Made by a program: the position numbers and the translations under genes. The notes below the pieces were generated by a model that ran no database searches, was not told the DNA's origin, and saw only the letters and a list, made by a program, of their open reading frames with translations. 32,909 nt of DNA, from contig LLCB01000465.1 of the NCBI GenBank assembly GCA_001414345.1, forward strand, positions 1 to 32,909. The letters run 5' to 3'. Below, piece after piece: positions 22,930-32,909 of the stretch. Position 1 is the first letter of the stretch. Each line of letters begins with the position of its first letter. The DNA is from Hymenoscyphus infarciens. Its lineage: Eukaryota > Ascomycota > Leotiomycetes > Helotiales > Helotiaceae.

Positions 22930-23347
22930 AGTAGAGGTTAAGAGTATATATTTAAGAGGTTTGTTTATAGGTTTAAAGAGTATATATCTAAGGATATAGA
23001 GAGAGAGTTAAAAAGCTATACTTTATAGTATATTAGAGGAAGCTAGAAAGCTATCCTTTATAGAAGATAATAGAAATTAAAATAGAATAGAAGATAAGAA
23101 GCTATTCTTAGCCTCTATTATTTATACTATAGTAAAAGTACTAAGTAGCTACTATTAAGTACTTATATAGACTAGAGCTATATTTATATACTTATAGCTC
23201 TAGAAAATACCTTAAACTTTAAAAAATTATAATAAGAATCTTCTAATTTTCTTTCTATATTATACTTAAATATACTTAAAGTAAATAAGTTTAAGTTATT
23301 ACTAGTTTTAAAAGAAAAGAGGTAGCTAAGTTTATAAAGAGACTGAT
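22930..23347 (+). pseudogene. Unrecognised short relic frame
   Basis: About 135 codons are readable with a few TAA/TAG codons of Gln type. The frame ends at a TGA (23,342-23,344), one of the rare TGA stops in the window and therefore possibly the original stop. The product is Lys-, Leu- and Ser-rich, with an N-terminal segment reading FKEYISKDIERELKS. It starts divergently from the large split minus-strand relic. No family was recognised, and a chance open frame is possible. Confidence 0.3.
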
Positions 23348-24000
23348 TTTAAAACCTATGCTCTAGCCTATTTAAAGTCTACTAAACATCTAAAAGACGT
23401 TATAAAAATATTAAAAAGATCTAGAAATACTCCTCTAATCTTAGATAATTAATAGACTAAATCTTATATAAGTATTAAAATCAGCTTTACTCTTAAAGAG
23501 TATCTCTATATAGAAGAACTTCTATATCTCTTAATAGAGAGCTTACTAGTATATATATATACTTTAAGAAATAGAATTACTATTCTCTAAAGCTACTTTA
23601 CTTATATATAAATACCTTAATATTTAGTATTAGTAATAGGTTATAAAGCTAGCTTTTTAAAATATTATAATCCTATTTTATAATTCTAGTACTATTTTAT
23701 AGTTATAATCTATATACCTTTATAAATTAATAATAACCTATATATAGCGTAATTACTAAACACGCTTTTTATACTTTAATAATACTAGTATTTAAGCTAT
23801 AAGTACTCTCTTCTTCTTAGTAGTGCTTTAAAATAAAGCTCTTTATTAAGCTTAATATATTAGCTTCTAATTATAGTATATTTATATTAACTATATCTAA
23901 ATCTATAACTAAACCTATTCTTAAGTCTCTAATACGTTTTATATCCTTTAATATACTTAATCTATAGTAAGAAGCTAGCTTATAAGGTTATACTTATCTT
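23347..24000. other. Gene-free AT-rich interval
   Basis: I saw no frame, repeat or motif that stands out in this stretch. It is RIP-type AT-rich DNA between a short plus-strand frame and the 3' end of a minus-strand relic gene. Confidence 0.35.
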
Positions 24001-24021
24001 TAAATACTAATTTTATTACCC

Positions 24022-24111
24022 CTTATAACCTAAGAGAGTATAAAGGCGTCTTCTATAAACTAAAAGAGTATAGAGGTATTTCTTATAACCTAAAATAGTA
24101 TAAAGGGTTTA
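24022..24111. repeat. Three 30-bp tandem repeats
   Basis: Three successive 30-bp units start at 24,022, 24,052 and 24,082. Each begins CTTATAACCTAA or a variant and continues AGTATAAAGG. A fourth, partial unit may follow near 24,150. They lie at the 3' end of the minus-strand relic gene. The sequence is unrelated to the terminal arrays although the period is the same. Confidence 0.85.
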
Positions 24112-24840
24112 AGAATAGATACTAGAAGAGTTAACTCTATTTAAATATAAAAGAGTATAGAAGAATTATAAGTAAAAGAACGTTATAAGCTAGGTTTATT
24201 AGAATAAAACTATACCTTATAATAGATTAAGGAATAGAGACTTAAAATTAAGAGATTTAACTTTAATAAAATATTAGAATTATCTTAATACTATATATAA
24301 CTTTAGACTTAAATAATTATTATAAGGTATATATATAAAAACGATATTATTAAGAAAAGATAAAGAAATAAGAGGTAATAAATTAAGAGATTATATAATA
24401 AACTTAGAGTTAAGTACGTTTTTCTACTAAAACTTAATTAAGAGTTTATATAGTTATACTAGAATAAAGTTAATAATTTTATATAAACTAAAAGATAGAC
24501 TTAGAAAAAGTAGGGTTATTTCTACGTAGTTAGAGATAGAAATTAGACTTGAATTTAATAGTACTAATTAATAAATAAATAGCTAGATCTTAAGTAGAAT
24601 AGTTAGATATATTCTTACTAATAGAATATTTAACCCTAGATTATACTAGAGAAAGAGTAAGACGATTTTATTATAGAATATATTAATAGTATTCTAAGCT
24701 ATAAGTAGAAGGAACTTATTAAGTAACTATAAGGTTCCTCTTTCTTAATTAAGAACTATAAAGAGTAACTATTTATAAAAGACGAAATATAATAGTTAAA
24801 TAGTAATAGGAAAAGTACTTCTTATTAGCTTAAAGAGATA

Positions 24841-24942
24841 CCTCTTATAAATAATAAAATCTAACTATTAAACACTAGTTATAAGAGGAAGCCTCTTATA
24901 AAAGATAAAACCTACTAGTATAACACTAGCTATAAGAGGTAG
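24841..24942. repeat. Two 51-bp repeats bounded by inverted 9-mers
   Basis: Two copies with a 51-bp period start at 24,841 and 24,892. Each starts CCTCTTATA and ends TATAAGAGG, its reverse complement, with AACACTAG shared between. They keep the frame of the surrounding minus-strand relic gene (51 is a multiple of 3). Confidence 0.85.
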
Positions 24943-26029
24943 AGTATTCTTAGTTAGATCTAAAATAACTCTCTTTCTAAGAATAAAATCTATTAATAAG
25001 ATACTAAGTAGAATAGGATTAAGAATTATCTTCTTTTAAAGAACTAATTATAAGAGGTTAATACTAAACTTAAGAGAATAGGTATCTATATTTATACTTA
25101 GATAGACGCCTACTAATTTATTCTTAAATATCCTTCTCTTATAAAAGATAAATCTTAATAGCTAAGAACTAACTAGTAAAGGCAAATTTATTATCTAGTA
25201 TTAGATAAACTACTTAGTAGTAAGTACTTATATATATATAAACGACTTATAGCTAAGGATAAATTTATAAGATAATATACATCTTCTAAGCTTAACTAGT
25301 CTAGATACTTATACTAATAAGTTCCTTAACTATAAGTATTAAATATAAAATAAACCTAGGTAAATCTAGTTATAGATAACCTTATATATATAAACTAGAG
25401 TATATGCTTTTATAATCGAATTTACTATCTACTACCTACTTAGATATACTATTCCTCTATAAAGAATCTTTCTCTTCTATAATACTAATATATTATTTAT
25501 TATACTTCTCTATTATTTATAGATCTTATACGTCTACTTAAAGCTTTCTTTATAATAAGTAATATTAGTAAAGTCTTTTACTTATCTTTAGCTATTTACC
25601 TATTCCTCTAACTTTAATAGCCTTACCTCTATCTTAATTTCTATTTTAAATAAGTACTTTAAAATAATAGTATCTTCTTATCTTTACCTTATATAGATAC
25701 TAACTATAACTATATAGTATAATACCTCTATACTATAGTAATAAGGTTTTAAAGTCTTCCTCTTTAGCTTTTAGTATAGTTAATAAAGCCTAAAGTAATT
25801 TAGATAATAACTTTAATACTATTATTAACTATAAAACTACTAATAACCTTTATTATCCTTATAAAGTCTATAACTATATCTTTAACATTCTAATAATCAA
25901 GTTCTTATAATATATATAGTACTTTACTCTAAAAGCTACTAATTAATATAATAAGTATATACTAAAGTTTCTAGAACTTCGATTAATACCTACTAAATTT
26001 ATAGTTTTTATAAATCTCCTTTAAAAGAA

Positions 26030-26535
26030 GGTAAATAATAAGATTAATATAGATACTAAGGTTAAGATATAAGAGGAAGTAGAGAGAGAGAAATAAGACT
26101 AGAACTCCTTTTAGGCTATAAGTTAAAAAAATATATATTTATCTAAGTAATTTACTTATACTATATAAATAAAGGTCTTTTAAGAGGCTATAGACTATAA
26201 GGCTAATAAGGAGATATATAATATTAATATAAGTACTTACTATCTACTTCTTAAATACTTATTTAGATACTAATTTAATATTATTTATAGAAATATATAA
26301 CTAGCTTAAAGTATAAGTATTACTAGTCTTTAGAAAAGAATCCTAAGATTCTTATCTAAATACTTAAGAGAAAGAAGAATTATTACTAAGCTAAGCACCT
26401 TTATTATATAAATTAAGAGGAGACGATTATTACTAAATTAGAGGATAATAAGAATAATTTTATAAAATAGAGTACTAAATACGTCTATAATAGTAGCCTT
26501 ATTCTACTAGTACTTATAGCGTTTCTTTTAAAGAG
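26030..26535 (+). pseudogene. Unrecognised relic frame
   Basis: About 165 codons can be read with Gln-type stops only. The product is Lys-, Arg- and Ile-rich, with an N-terminal KVKIQEEVEREK, a middle KANKEIYNINIST and a basic C-terminal stretch containing KRRRLLLNQR. It starts just upstream of, and divergent from, the minus-strand relic at 24,000-26,010. The overall look is of a small DNA-binding protein, but I recognise no domain and the call is weak. Confidence 0.35.
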
Positions 26536-26549
26536 AGAAGGGATATTTA

Positions 26550-26656
26550 ACTATATATATATAAGATATAGAATATATAAGATATAAGATATATAGGATA
26601 TAGGATATATAAGATATAGAATATATAAGATATAAGATATATAGAATAAGATCTAG
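26550..26656. repeat. AT-rich tandem repeat of AAGATATA units
   Basis: A run of short units such as ATATATAAGATATAGA and ATATATAGGATATAGG, with periods of about 8-16 bp, fills this stretch. It ends before AGATCTAGG. It lies between two relic frames and is not coding in any frame I tried. Confidence 0.8.
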
Positions 26657-27080
26657 GTTTATAGCGTTTAATATTATATATAAGGTCTAAAGATATAAAA
26701 TCTAATACCTAGCTATATAGATTTAGATATACTTAAACTATTCTTAAGTAATAATTTAATACTTTCTAGCTTTAATTAAGATATTCTATATATGTCTATC
26801 TATAACTTACGTAGTACTACTATATAAAAGAGTAGTACTATAGCTTAAGATATATTTTATCTTTTACCTAGGTTATTAGTTTATAGTTAATAGATGCGAA
26901 TTAAAGTATATATTATAAATAAGCTATATAGTAATTATACTTTCTATATTTATTAATAAAAGAAAGTATAAAACTTTCTCTAGTACTATACTCTAAATAC
27001 TACTATAAACTATAAAGAGAACTTTGTTTTATTATAGACTTAATAGTATAGAAGCTTAAAGGTAATATAAGATTAGAGTA
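26656..27080. other. Gene-free interval with back-to-back array-core copies
   Basis: At 26,805-26,830 the sequence ACTTACGTAGTACTACTATATAAAAG closely matches a full unit of the right array. It is followed at once by AGTAGTACTA (26,831-26,840). No reading frame was seen in the rest. Confidence 0.5.
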
Positions 27081-27425
27081 CTTACTAAGATCTATATAAA
27101 GCTAGTAAATTATAATAGGTTTTTTATAGTTAATATAAGCTATATCTTTAAATATAGATATAAAGTCTCTATATTCGATATAGTACTTTTTAAAGTATTA
27201 GAGAGTAGTATATATAAGAAGAGAAGAGAGGTTATTTAATACCTTTTAAATTATATAAAATATTAAAGAAAGTATTATAAGAGAGAGAGACTTTTTATAG
27301 ATAGTAATATTACTCTTATAGTACTTAAATAGCTCTTTAAGCTTTAAAAGGTATTCCTAGGAAACTATAGCTAAGAATTATACTAAGGTAGTACTAAATC
27401 TAGCGGATTTTTGTAATTTTCTAGA
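27080..27425 (+). pseudogene. Unrecognised relic frame, possible 5' exon
   Basis: A frame of about 110 codons (codon start 27,138) encodes a basic, helical-looking segment. It includes KKRREVIQ and YYKRERLF and ends near SGFL at a TAA. It precedes, in another register, the longer frame at 27,560-28,350, so the two could be exons or separate genes. No motif was recognised. Confidence 0.35.
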
Positions 27426-27559
27426 AGAGTTAGGAAGAATAAGGTTTTCTAGAATAAATAGTAATATCTAGATAAAATAAATTAGTTATAAGATAACTTC
27501 TAATTTATAATAACTATATACTTAAATAAGAAACATATAATAAAGATGTTTACCTTTTA

Positions 27560-28350
27560 TAGTCTAAGCTAGTATAATAAGAATAGTAATATAGAGAGGT
27601 TTAAGAGGTAGACTAGAAGGTTAAGAAGTTATAACTTATATATATAATATTAAGTAGTAATTTAGTATCTAAAGTTATATCTTAGATATTAAAGATTTAT
27701 TAAGATAGGCCTAGGTATAGTAGGAAGTAGCCTTTAACTTATAGAAAACTATAGACACTAGGATATCTATTACTAGACTCTATTAGTAGTAAAAGAATAG
27801 AGATTTCTTAGGAAATTAGTAAATTAGCTTTTCTATAGTTATAGAATTCTAAGATATACCTTTAATACTACTCCCTAGTTATAAATATAAAGAGTATACT
27901 TATAAGCTAGTTTATACTCTTATCTTATATTAGTAGTTTATTATAGAGTAGAATAAAGATAGTGTGATTTTATATATATTACTATATAATATTATAAGAA
28001 AGGCTAATCTTATAAATACTATTATCTAGTAGACTATTAAAAGATTATAGAAGGTAGAAAGCCTTATAAGAGAGATGTTTTAAATAGCTAACTATCTAAT
28101 TTAGAGAGTAAGTATAGAGTTCTAGATTTATATATAAAATAGCTTAAATTAAGAACTCTTAAATATAGAGTCTAGGAATATAAGAAGGTATTATATAAAA
28201 GAGGTGTTATAGGTATTAAAGCGTAGTAGTACTATTACTATAGTAAGTAATATTTAGGTTTAACTAAGGGCTATTAAAAGAAGCTTAGAGAATTTATAAT
28301 ATATTAAGTACGTTTTTTAAAGAGTTTAGAAACTATAAGTAAATTATATT
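27560..28350 (+). pseudogene. Unrecognised relic gene
   Basis: About 260 codons (codon start 27,595) carry only Gln-type stops and the rare retained ATG (28,072). The N-terminus contains GLRGRLEGQ. The middle has KYKEYTYKLVYTL. The C-terminal part has a well-preserved amphipathic stretch reading RKANLINTIIQQTIKRL and then ESLIREMFQIANYL. Such a long clean frame in this AT-rich DNA is unlikely by chance. It may form one gene with 27,080-27,425. I do not recognise the family. Confidence 0.5.
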
Positions 28351-28619
28351 TACTACTACTTCTTAATACTTAGTAATACCTTCTCTTCTCTTTATTACTT
28401 TATTTAACCTTATACTACTATGCTTTCTTCTTACTTCTACTACTCTTAATCCCTTATTCTACTATATAAGATATTAATATACTTAGAGTACTCTTAAATA
28501 CTTAAAAGCTTAATAGGCCTTATAGTATAAAACTTCTTCCTACTATTATTTATACTAGGATAAACTTAAGACTTTATCCTTCTTCTCCTTTATAATTATA
28601 CCTAAATAAACCTAAGACT

Positions 28620-29065
28620 ATGTCCTAGTATTACTTCTACTTAATTAAGCTAAAACGAGCCTTAGACGAAAAGGTACTAACGCTTATAGATTATTTTAAA
28701 GTAAGCGAATATATTAGAGCTATATTAGAGGAGGTAAACTAGAGCTTCGAAGTAATATAAATATAAGAGTCGAATAATAGTATATAGAGCAGTAGTTAAG
28801 CTAGTCTTTTAAGTATATAAGGTATATTAAAATAGAACCTTATAACCTATAGTAGGCTTTAAGAGCTTATAAGATTTAATAGAGAGAAAGAATTACTAGA
28901 TTTATAAAGACGTTTTCTATAGTATATAAGATATACTATATAGAAGTTAAACTAAGTTTAGAAGTTATTTAAGATAGAAGAGAGAGCTAGGATAATCTAA
29001 GTTATTAAGTAAGTATCTTATTTAATTTTTATACTCTCTTTATATCTATTTAACATTATCTTATT
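28620..29065 (+). pseudogene. Unrecognised small helical protein relic with retained ATG
   Basis: This is one of the few frames with a surviving ATG start (28,620-28,622). It encodes about 145 residues, with TAA/TAG codons of Gln type. The sequence is rich in Leu, Ile, Arg, Glu and Ser and looks like two amphipathic helices, KRALDEKVLTLIDYFK and REKELLDLQRR. These are joined by a Ser/Gln-rich linker reading SNNSIQSSSQAS. A small coiled-coil or dimerising DNA-associated protein would fit. No family was recognised. It precedes the 29,540-31,105 relic by about 475 bp on the same strand. Confidence 0.5.
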
Positions 29066-29540
29066 ATAAATAAAGATAAGAGACTTTTTATAAATAAAGA
29101 ACCTTTTAAATATTACTAATACTATTCTAATTTTAGTAAATCTAGTAAGTATTATTATTATTATATACTATATAAGGATATAGTATAGCTTATATTACGC
29201 TTATTTTTCATAGATTAGAGTATATATAGTTATAATAGAATAAGGATTATAATAGAATAATTAATAGTAAGGTAATAGCTTTAAAGCTATCTCCTATCTA
29301 TAATCTTTTAAATTATAGTAACTTAAATTCTCTATAATTCTAGGTAGTTAGAACTAATAATCGTATTAAGACTCGTTCTCTAGTAGGAGGTTATAGAAAA
29401 AATATTTAACCTCTTATAAAGTTAGAGTATTCTAACTCTCTTTAAAATATACTAAATTACTAGGTTATTAGTCTTTTATATAATTTAAAATTATAAGCCT
29501 TCTAAATTTGTTTATTATACTAATTCTATAGCTTTTTACC
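29065..29540. other. Gene-free AT-rich interval
   Basis: Nothing was recognised. A short ATT run lies near 29,152-29,163. The stretch separates two plus-strand relic genes and may hold the promoter of the second. Confidence 0.35.
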
Positions 29541-31105
29541 TCTCTTCTAGAAATCGTTTTAGAGTAAACCTATACTTTCTTTAAAAAGCGTTTTAAAGTC
29601 TACGTCTAGTAACTTATAACTAAAATATATACTAGAGGTACTAAAATATAACTAGAACTACTTAACGCCTAGCTATTTAGGCTAGCTTTCTGTTTACGTT
29701 TATAGATTCCTACTAGTTTCTCTATAATTAGATATCTAGGCTACTTTTTACGATTCTATATAAAGATCACGGTTTAATACTAGAGACTTAGTATTAATAA
29801 CTATCGTCTTATAAATTCTAGTTATTTATATTAGTAGTCTACGTTATTTAGATTTAGTAACTAGTAGGTAATACTTAAACGAAAAGCACCTACTTAAATA
29901 AAGTTAAATTATACCTAGGTATATATTTATAAGGTTTCCCTCTAATAGGAGGACCTTTTTTAAACACGCTAGATAGAAGGATAGAAAGACCTACGAAACC
30001 TACTTAAAGAACCTAACACTAGTATAACAAGAACTAATAACGTTAAAGATAGGCTAGTTAGAGTTTTTTATAATAAGACTAATAGTAATTAAGTAAAGTA
30101 ATAAAGATATAGAATAAGAGCTTACTTTAGTAAAGGGTTAGAAGAAGATCGATATAGCTAGAAGTAAGATTTTAGGTATTTAGAGTAGTTCTTATAAAGC
30201 TATATTAGAAAAGATAGATAATAATAAACTATTTAAACTACCTTTTAGATAGTTTCTTATTAACTTAAAGTAAGCCTTAATAGTAGGAAAGAAAAAGGTT
30301 AATAACCTACCTTATCTACTTAATATAAATAATAATCTAGAAATTATAAAAGCTTTAAAGCTATCTACTATCTAGGTATCTAGTTAACTTATAGCTATTA
30401 CTTCTAATATTAAAAATAGTAATAACTATAGAATAATAAATATAGTATTTAGTCTCTCTACTACTAATAGCTATAATTATAATTAGAACTCCTAGGTAGG
30501 TAGTATTAATTCTAATTAACTATATAACAAATTAGACTCTATTCTTATAAAGAAATATAAGAAGTTCTTTAAAGCCTTATATATATCTTTTCTCTTTAAG
30601 CTTCTATCTACTCTCTTTAAGTTATATAATAGCCTATTTAAAGAGATAAAGGTAGATATTAGTAAGACTATGTTCTTAATAAATTAACTACTTTTCTAGG
30701 TTAAGAGGTACTAGGATAATATAATAATATTATAGAATAAAAGATATATAGAAGGCGAGTATTAGGAAACTATTAAAGTACTTTATACTTATATTCTAAG
30801 CTATAAATATAAGACTATTACTCTTAGAGAAGTTATTAAATTTCTTAGTATCTAAGTAATCTACTAAATTATTTATAAGATATTAGTAAAAAGGCTAATA
30901 AATAAAGACTTATAAGATAGTATAGATTAGATATAAAGTTATTCTCTTTAAATCTTACTCTTATCTACTAATTCTTTAGAGTATACTTAATTTTACTTAC
31001 TTAAACTTATATACGGTTTATAGCTCTTAATATTTCTTGAGACTATTTTATATATATAAGAGACGCTATAGCCTTTACCTTATAAAACGCCTCTTTCTTA
31101 AACTT
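29540..31105 (+). pseudogene. Unrecognised relic gene, about 520 codons
   Basis: One plus-strand frame (codon start 29,950) stays readable throughout with only Gln- or Trp-type stops and ends near a TAA at about 31,100. Segments in order are a helical N-terminal part to 29,900, a basic stretch FIRFPSNRRTFFKHAR at 29,926-29,973, a charged helical part with LVKGQKKIDIARSKILG at about 30,125-30,180, and a Ser/Asn-rich linker at 30,390-30,480. A Lys-rich region with KKYKKFFKAL follows at 30,550-30,580, then a C-terminal part ending in a Pro/Leu-rich tail. It is the last gene before the right array and reads towards it. I cannot place the family. A DNA-binding cargo or regulatory protein is possible but unsupported. 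Confidence 0.55.
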
Positions 31106-31605
31106 ATAGATATCTATTAGTTTTTATAATCTATATATTAGAAAGAGAATAAAAGCTACTCTCTATAAAGTTATCTTAATACTTATAACTATATTAGAAT
31201 AGATTATAGTTAAGTAAGTTACTTTTCTTAATCTCTCTAACTTTAAGACTATATTAGCTAACTAGTAAGCTATCTATTAGAGATAGTTTATAGGTATATT
31301 TTGTTACTTTAGTAGTATAGAAATTATAATATAAGTAAGTATAAAGTATATCTTATTAATAGTAATCTCTATTAATTTATAGTTCTAGTATACTATGAAA
31401 TTCTTAGATAAATATATAAATCTTCTAGAAAGTAGCTCTAGGCTACTACTAAATTATTATAAAGTGATTTAGTACGTATTTATATATTTCTTTATATAGA
31501 AATATAATTAAGATTAGTTAAATATAATAATAGAGATTAGTCTTAGAAACAAATAAAATAATATTAAAGTAAGAGATTATTTATAAATATATACTAGAAC
31601 TCGGA
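31105..31605. other. AT-rich interval before the right array
   Basis: A weak plus-strand frame of about 80 codons (31,138-31,390, ending at TGA) may exist, but its stop density does not separate it from chance. No other structure was seen before array units begin at about 31,605. Confidence 0.35.
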
Positions 31606-32909
31606 GTTTAGTAGTACTAGTACTAAAAATAGAGATTTTATTAGTATTACTAGTTAATTTAAAAACTTATATAGATAATATTTAAAGAGAAGACTTTAAC
31701 TTAAGTAGTAATACTTAAAGTAGAGACTTTAATAGTAGTACTACTTAAAATATAGACTTATATAGTAGTACTACTTAAATCAGAGACTTTAGTAGAACTA
31801 CTAGTTAAAATAAAGACTTAACTAGTAGTAATACTTAAAGTAGAGACTTTAATAGTAATATTACTTAGAATATTAACTTATCTAGTGAAATATAGACTTA
31901 CGTAGTACTACTACTTAAAATAAAGACTTAAGTAGTAGTACTAGTTAAAATAAAGACTTAAGTAGTAGTAATACTTAAAGTAGACACTTTAATAATACTA
32001 CTACTTAAAATATAGACTTATCTAGTAAAATATAGACTTATATAGTACTACTACTTAAATAAAGACTTACGTAGTACTACTACTTAAAACATTAGCTTAT
32101 CTAGTAAAATAAAGACTTACGTAGTACTACTACTTAAAACATAGACTTACGTAGTAGTAATACTTAAAACATAGACTTACGTAGTACTACTACTTAAAGT
32201 ATAGACTTACGTAGTACTACTACTTAAAACATAGACTTACCTAGTAGAATAAAGACTTACGTAGTACTACTACTTAAAATAGAGACTTACGTAGTACTAC
32301 TACTTAAAACATTAACTTATCTAGTAAAATAAAGACTTACGTAGTACTACTACTTAAAATATAGAGTTATATAGTACTACTACTTAAATTATAGACTTAC
32401 GTAAGACTACTACTTAAAATATAGATTTATATAGTACTACTACTAAAAATATAGATTTACGTAGTACTACTACTTAAAGTATAGACCTACGTAGTACTAC
32501 TACTTAAAACATAGACTTATATAGTACTACTACTTAAAGTATAGACTTACGTAATACTACTACTTAAAATAGAGACTTACGTAGTACTACTACTTAAAAT
32601 AGAGACTTACGTAGTAGTACTACTTAAAAGAGCGATTTACGTAGTAGTACTATGTAAAATAGAGACTTATATAGTAGTACTACTTAAAATAGAGACTTAC
32701 GTAGTAGTACTACTTAAAAGAGCGATTTACGTAGTACTACTACTTAAAATATAGATTTACGTAGTAATACTACTTAAAGTATAGACTTACGTAGTACTAC
32801 TACTTAAAACTTTAACTTACCTAGTAGAATAAAGACCTACGTAGTACTACTACTTAAAATAGAGACTTACGTAGTACTACTACTTAAAACATTAACTTAT
32901 CTAGTAAAA
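31605..32909 (-). repeat. Right minisatellite array, inverted relative to the left array
   Basis: This tandem array has units such as ACTTACGTAGTACTACTACTTAAAATAGAG, which is the reverse complement of the left-array unit. The 30-bp period dominates. The 50-bp form, with the 20-bp insert AACTTATCTAGTAAAATAAAG, appears several times from about 31,870 to the end. The inner edge (31,605-31,870) is more degenerate, as at the left. The array is still running at 32,909, so its outer end is outside the window. Confidence 0.95.

Larger units (their letters stand above)
24000..26010 (-). pseudogene. Unrecognised large relic gene with internal repeats
   Basis: One minus-strand frame can be followed for about 650 codons with only Gln- or Trp-type stops, which is the main evidence that it was coding. 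A probable start is the ATA at about 26,008, giving an N-terminus INLVGINRSSRNF. The first third is mixed polar and helical. The second third carries two 51-bp DNA repeats (24,841-24,942) that encode repeated FYKR...LITSV-like segments. The C-terminal end carries three 30-bp repeats (24,022-24,111) encoding YTLLGY-type units. The present high Leu, Ile and Tyr content partly reflects RIP changes (His to Tyr, Met to Ile, Pro to Leu) and should not be read as membrane segments. No family was recognised. Confidence 0.5.

Noticed and set aside
24000..26010. Membrane protein
   Set aside because: The hydrophobic look of the translation comes largely from RIP changes (Met to Ile, His and Cys to Tyr, Pro and Ser to Leu). 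Segment lengths and charge breaks do not support real membrane helices.
1..32909. Fungal mitochondrial genome fragment
   Set aside because: Mitochondrial DNA is AT-rich but not specifically depleted of CA and TG. No mitochondrial genes or tRNAs were seen, and the LINE points to the nucleus.

Overview
This window looks like a nuclear, gene-dead, AT-rich block from a filamentous ascomycete (Pezizomycotina) genome. The main reason is the near-total loss of CA and TG dinucleotides with a matching excess of TA. That is the footprint of repeat-induced point mutation (RIP), which converts CpA to TpA on both strands. Reading frames can still be followed for hundreds of codons, but TAA and TAG sit where Gln (CAA, CAG) and Trp (TGG) codons should be. 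Former Met, His, Cys, Asp and Glu codons read as Ile, Tyr, Tyr, Asn and Lys. TGA stops are almost absent. The species cannot be named from this sequence.

Layout. (1) Positions 1-1,760: minisatellite array with a 30-bp unit and a partly palindromic core. (2) 1,760-2,640: spacer with a duplicated array-edge block. (3) 2,770-6,200 (+): a dead CxC-KDZ transposase, the clearest gene in the window outside the LINE. (4) 6,272-15,200: unrecognised relic genes on both strands, at 6,272-6,781 (-), 7,550-8,780 (+), 8,700-10,290 (+), 11,270-13,250 (-) and 13,010-14,570 (+). (5) A large minus-strand relic gene, 22,870 down to about 15,170, is split by a 5.2-kb LINE retrotransposon at 16,121-21,309. The LINE has a (TAA)n tail and a target-site duplication of 10-15 bp. 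(6) 22,930-31,105: more unrecognised relic genes, the longest at 24,000-26,010 (-), 27,560-28,350 (+) and 29,540-31,105 (+). (7) 31,605-32,909: the same minisatellite family in the opposite orientation.

Interpretation (inference). Two inverted arrays of one repeat family flank a region whose first gene is a KDZ-class transposase reading inward, followed by relic genes on both strands. This fits a giant KDZ DNA transposon, at least 33 kb long, with array-like terminal inverted repeats and a cargo of unknown genes. It was later hit by a LINE, and everything was silenced by RIP. Solo copies of the array core inside the region would fit subterminal transposase-binding sites. The outer ends of the element are not in the window, because both edges lie inside the arrays. 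An inverted duplication of a subtelomeric or pericentromeric satellite that captured a KDZ relic is the main alternative.

Limits. Translations were made by eye. Starts, introns and ends are approximate in every relic gene because most ATG codons have become ATA.
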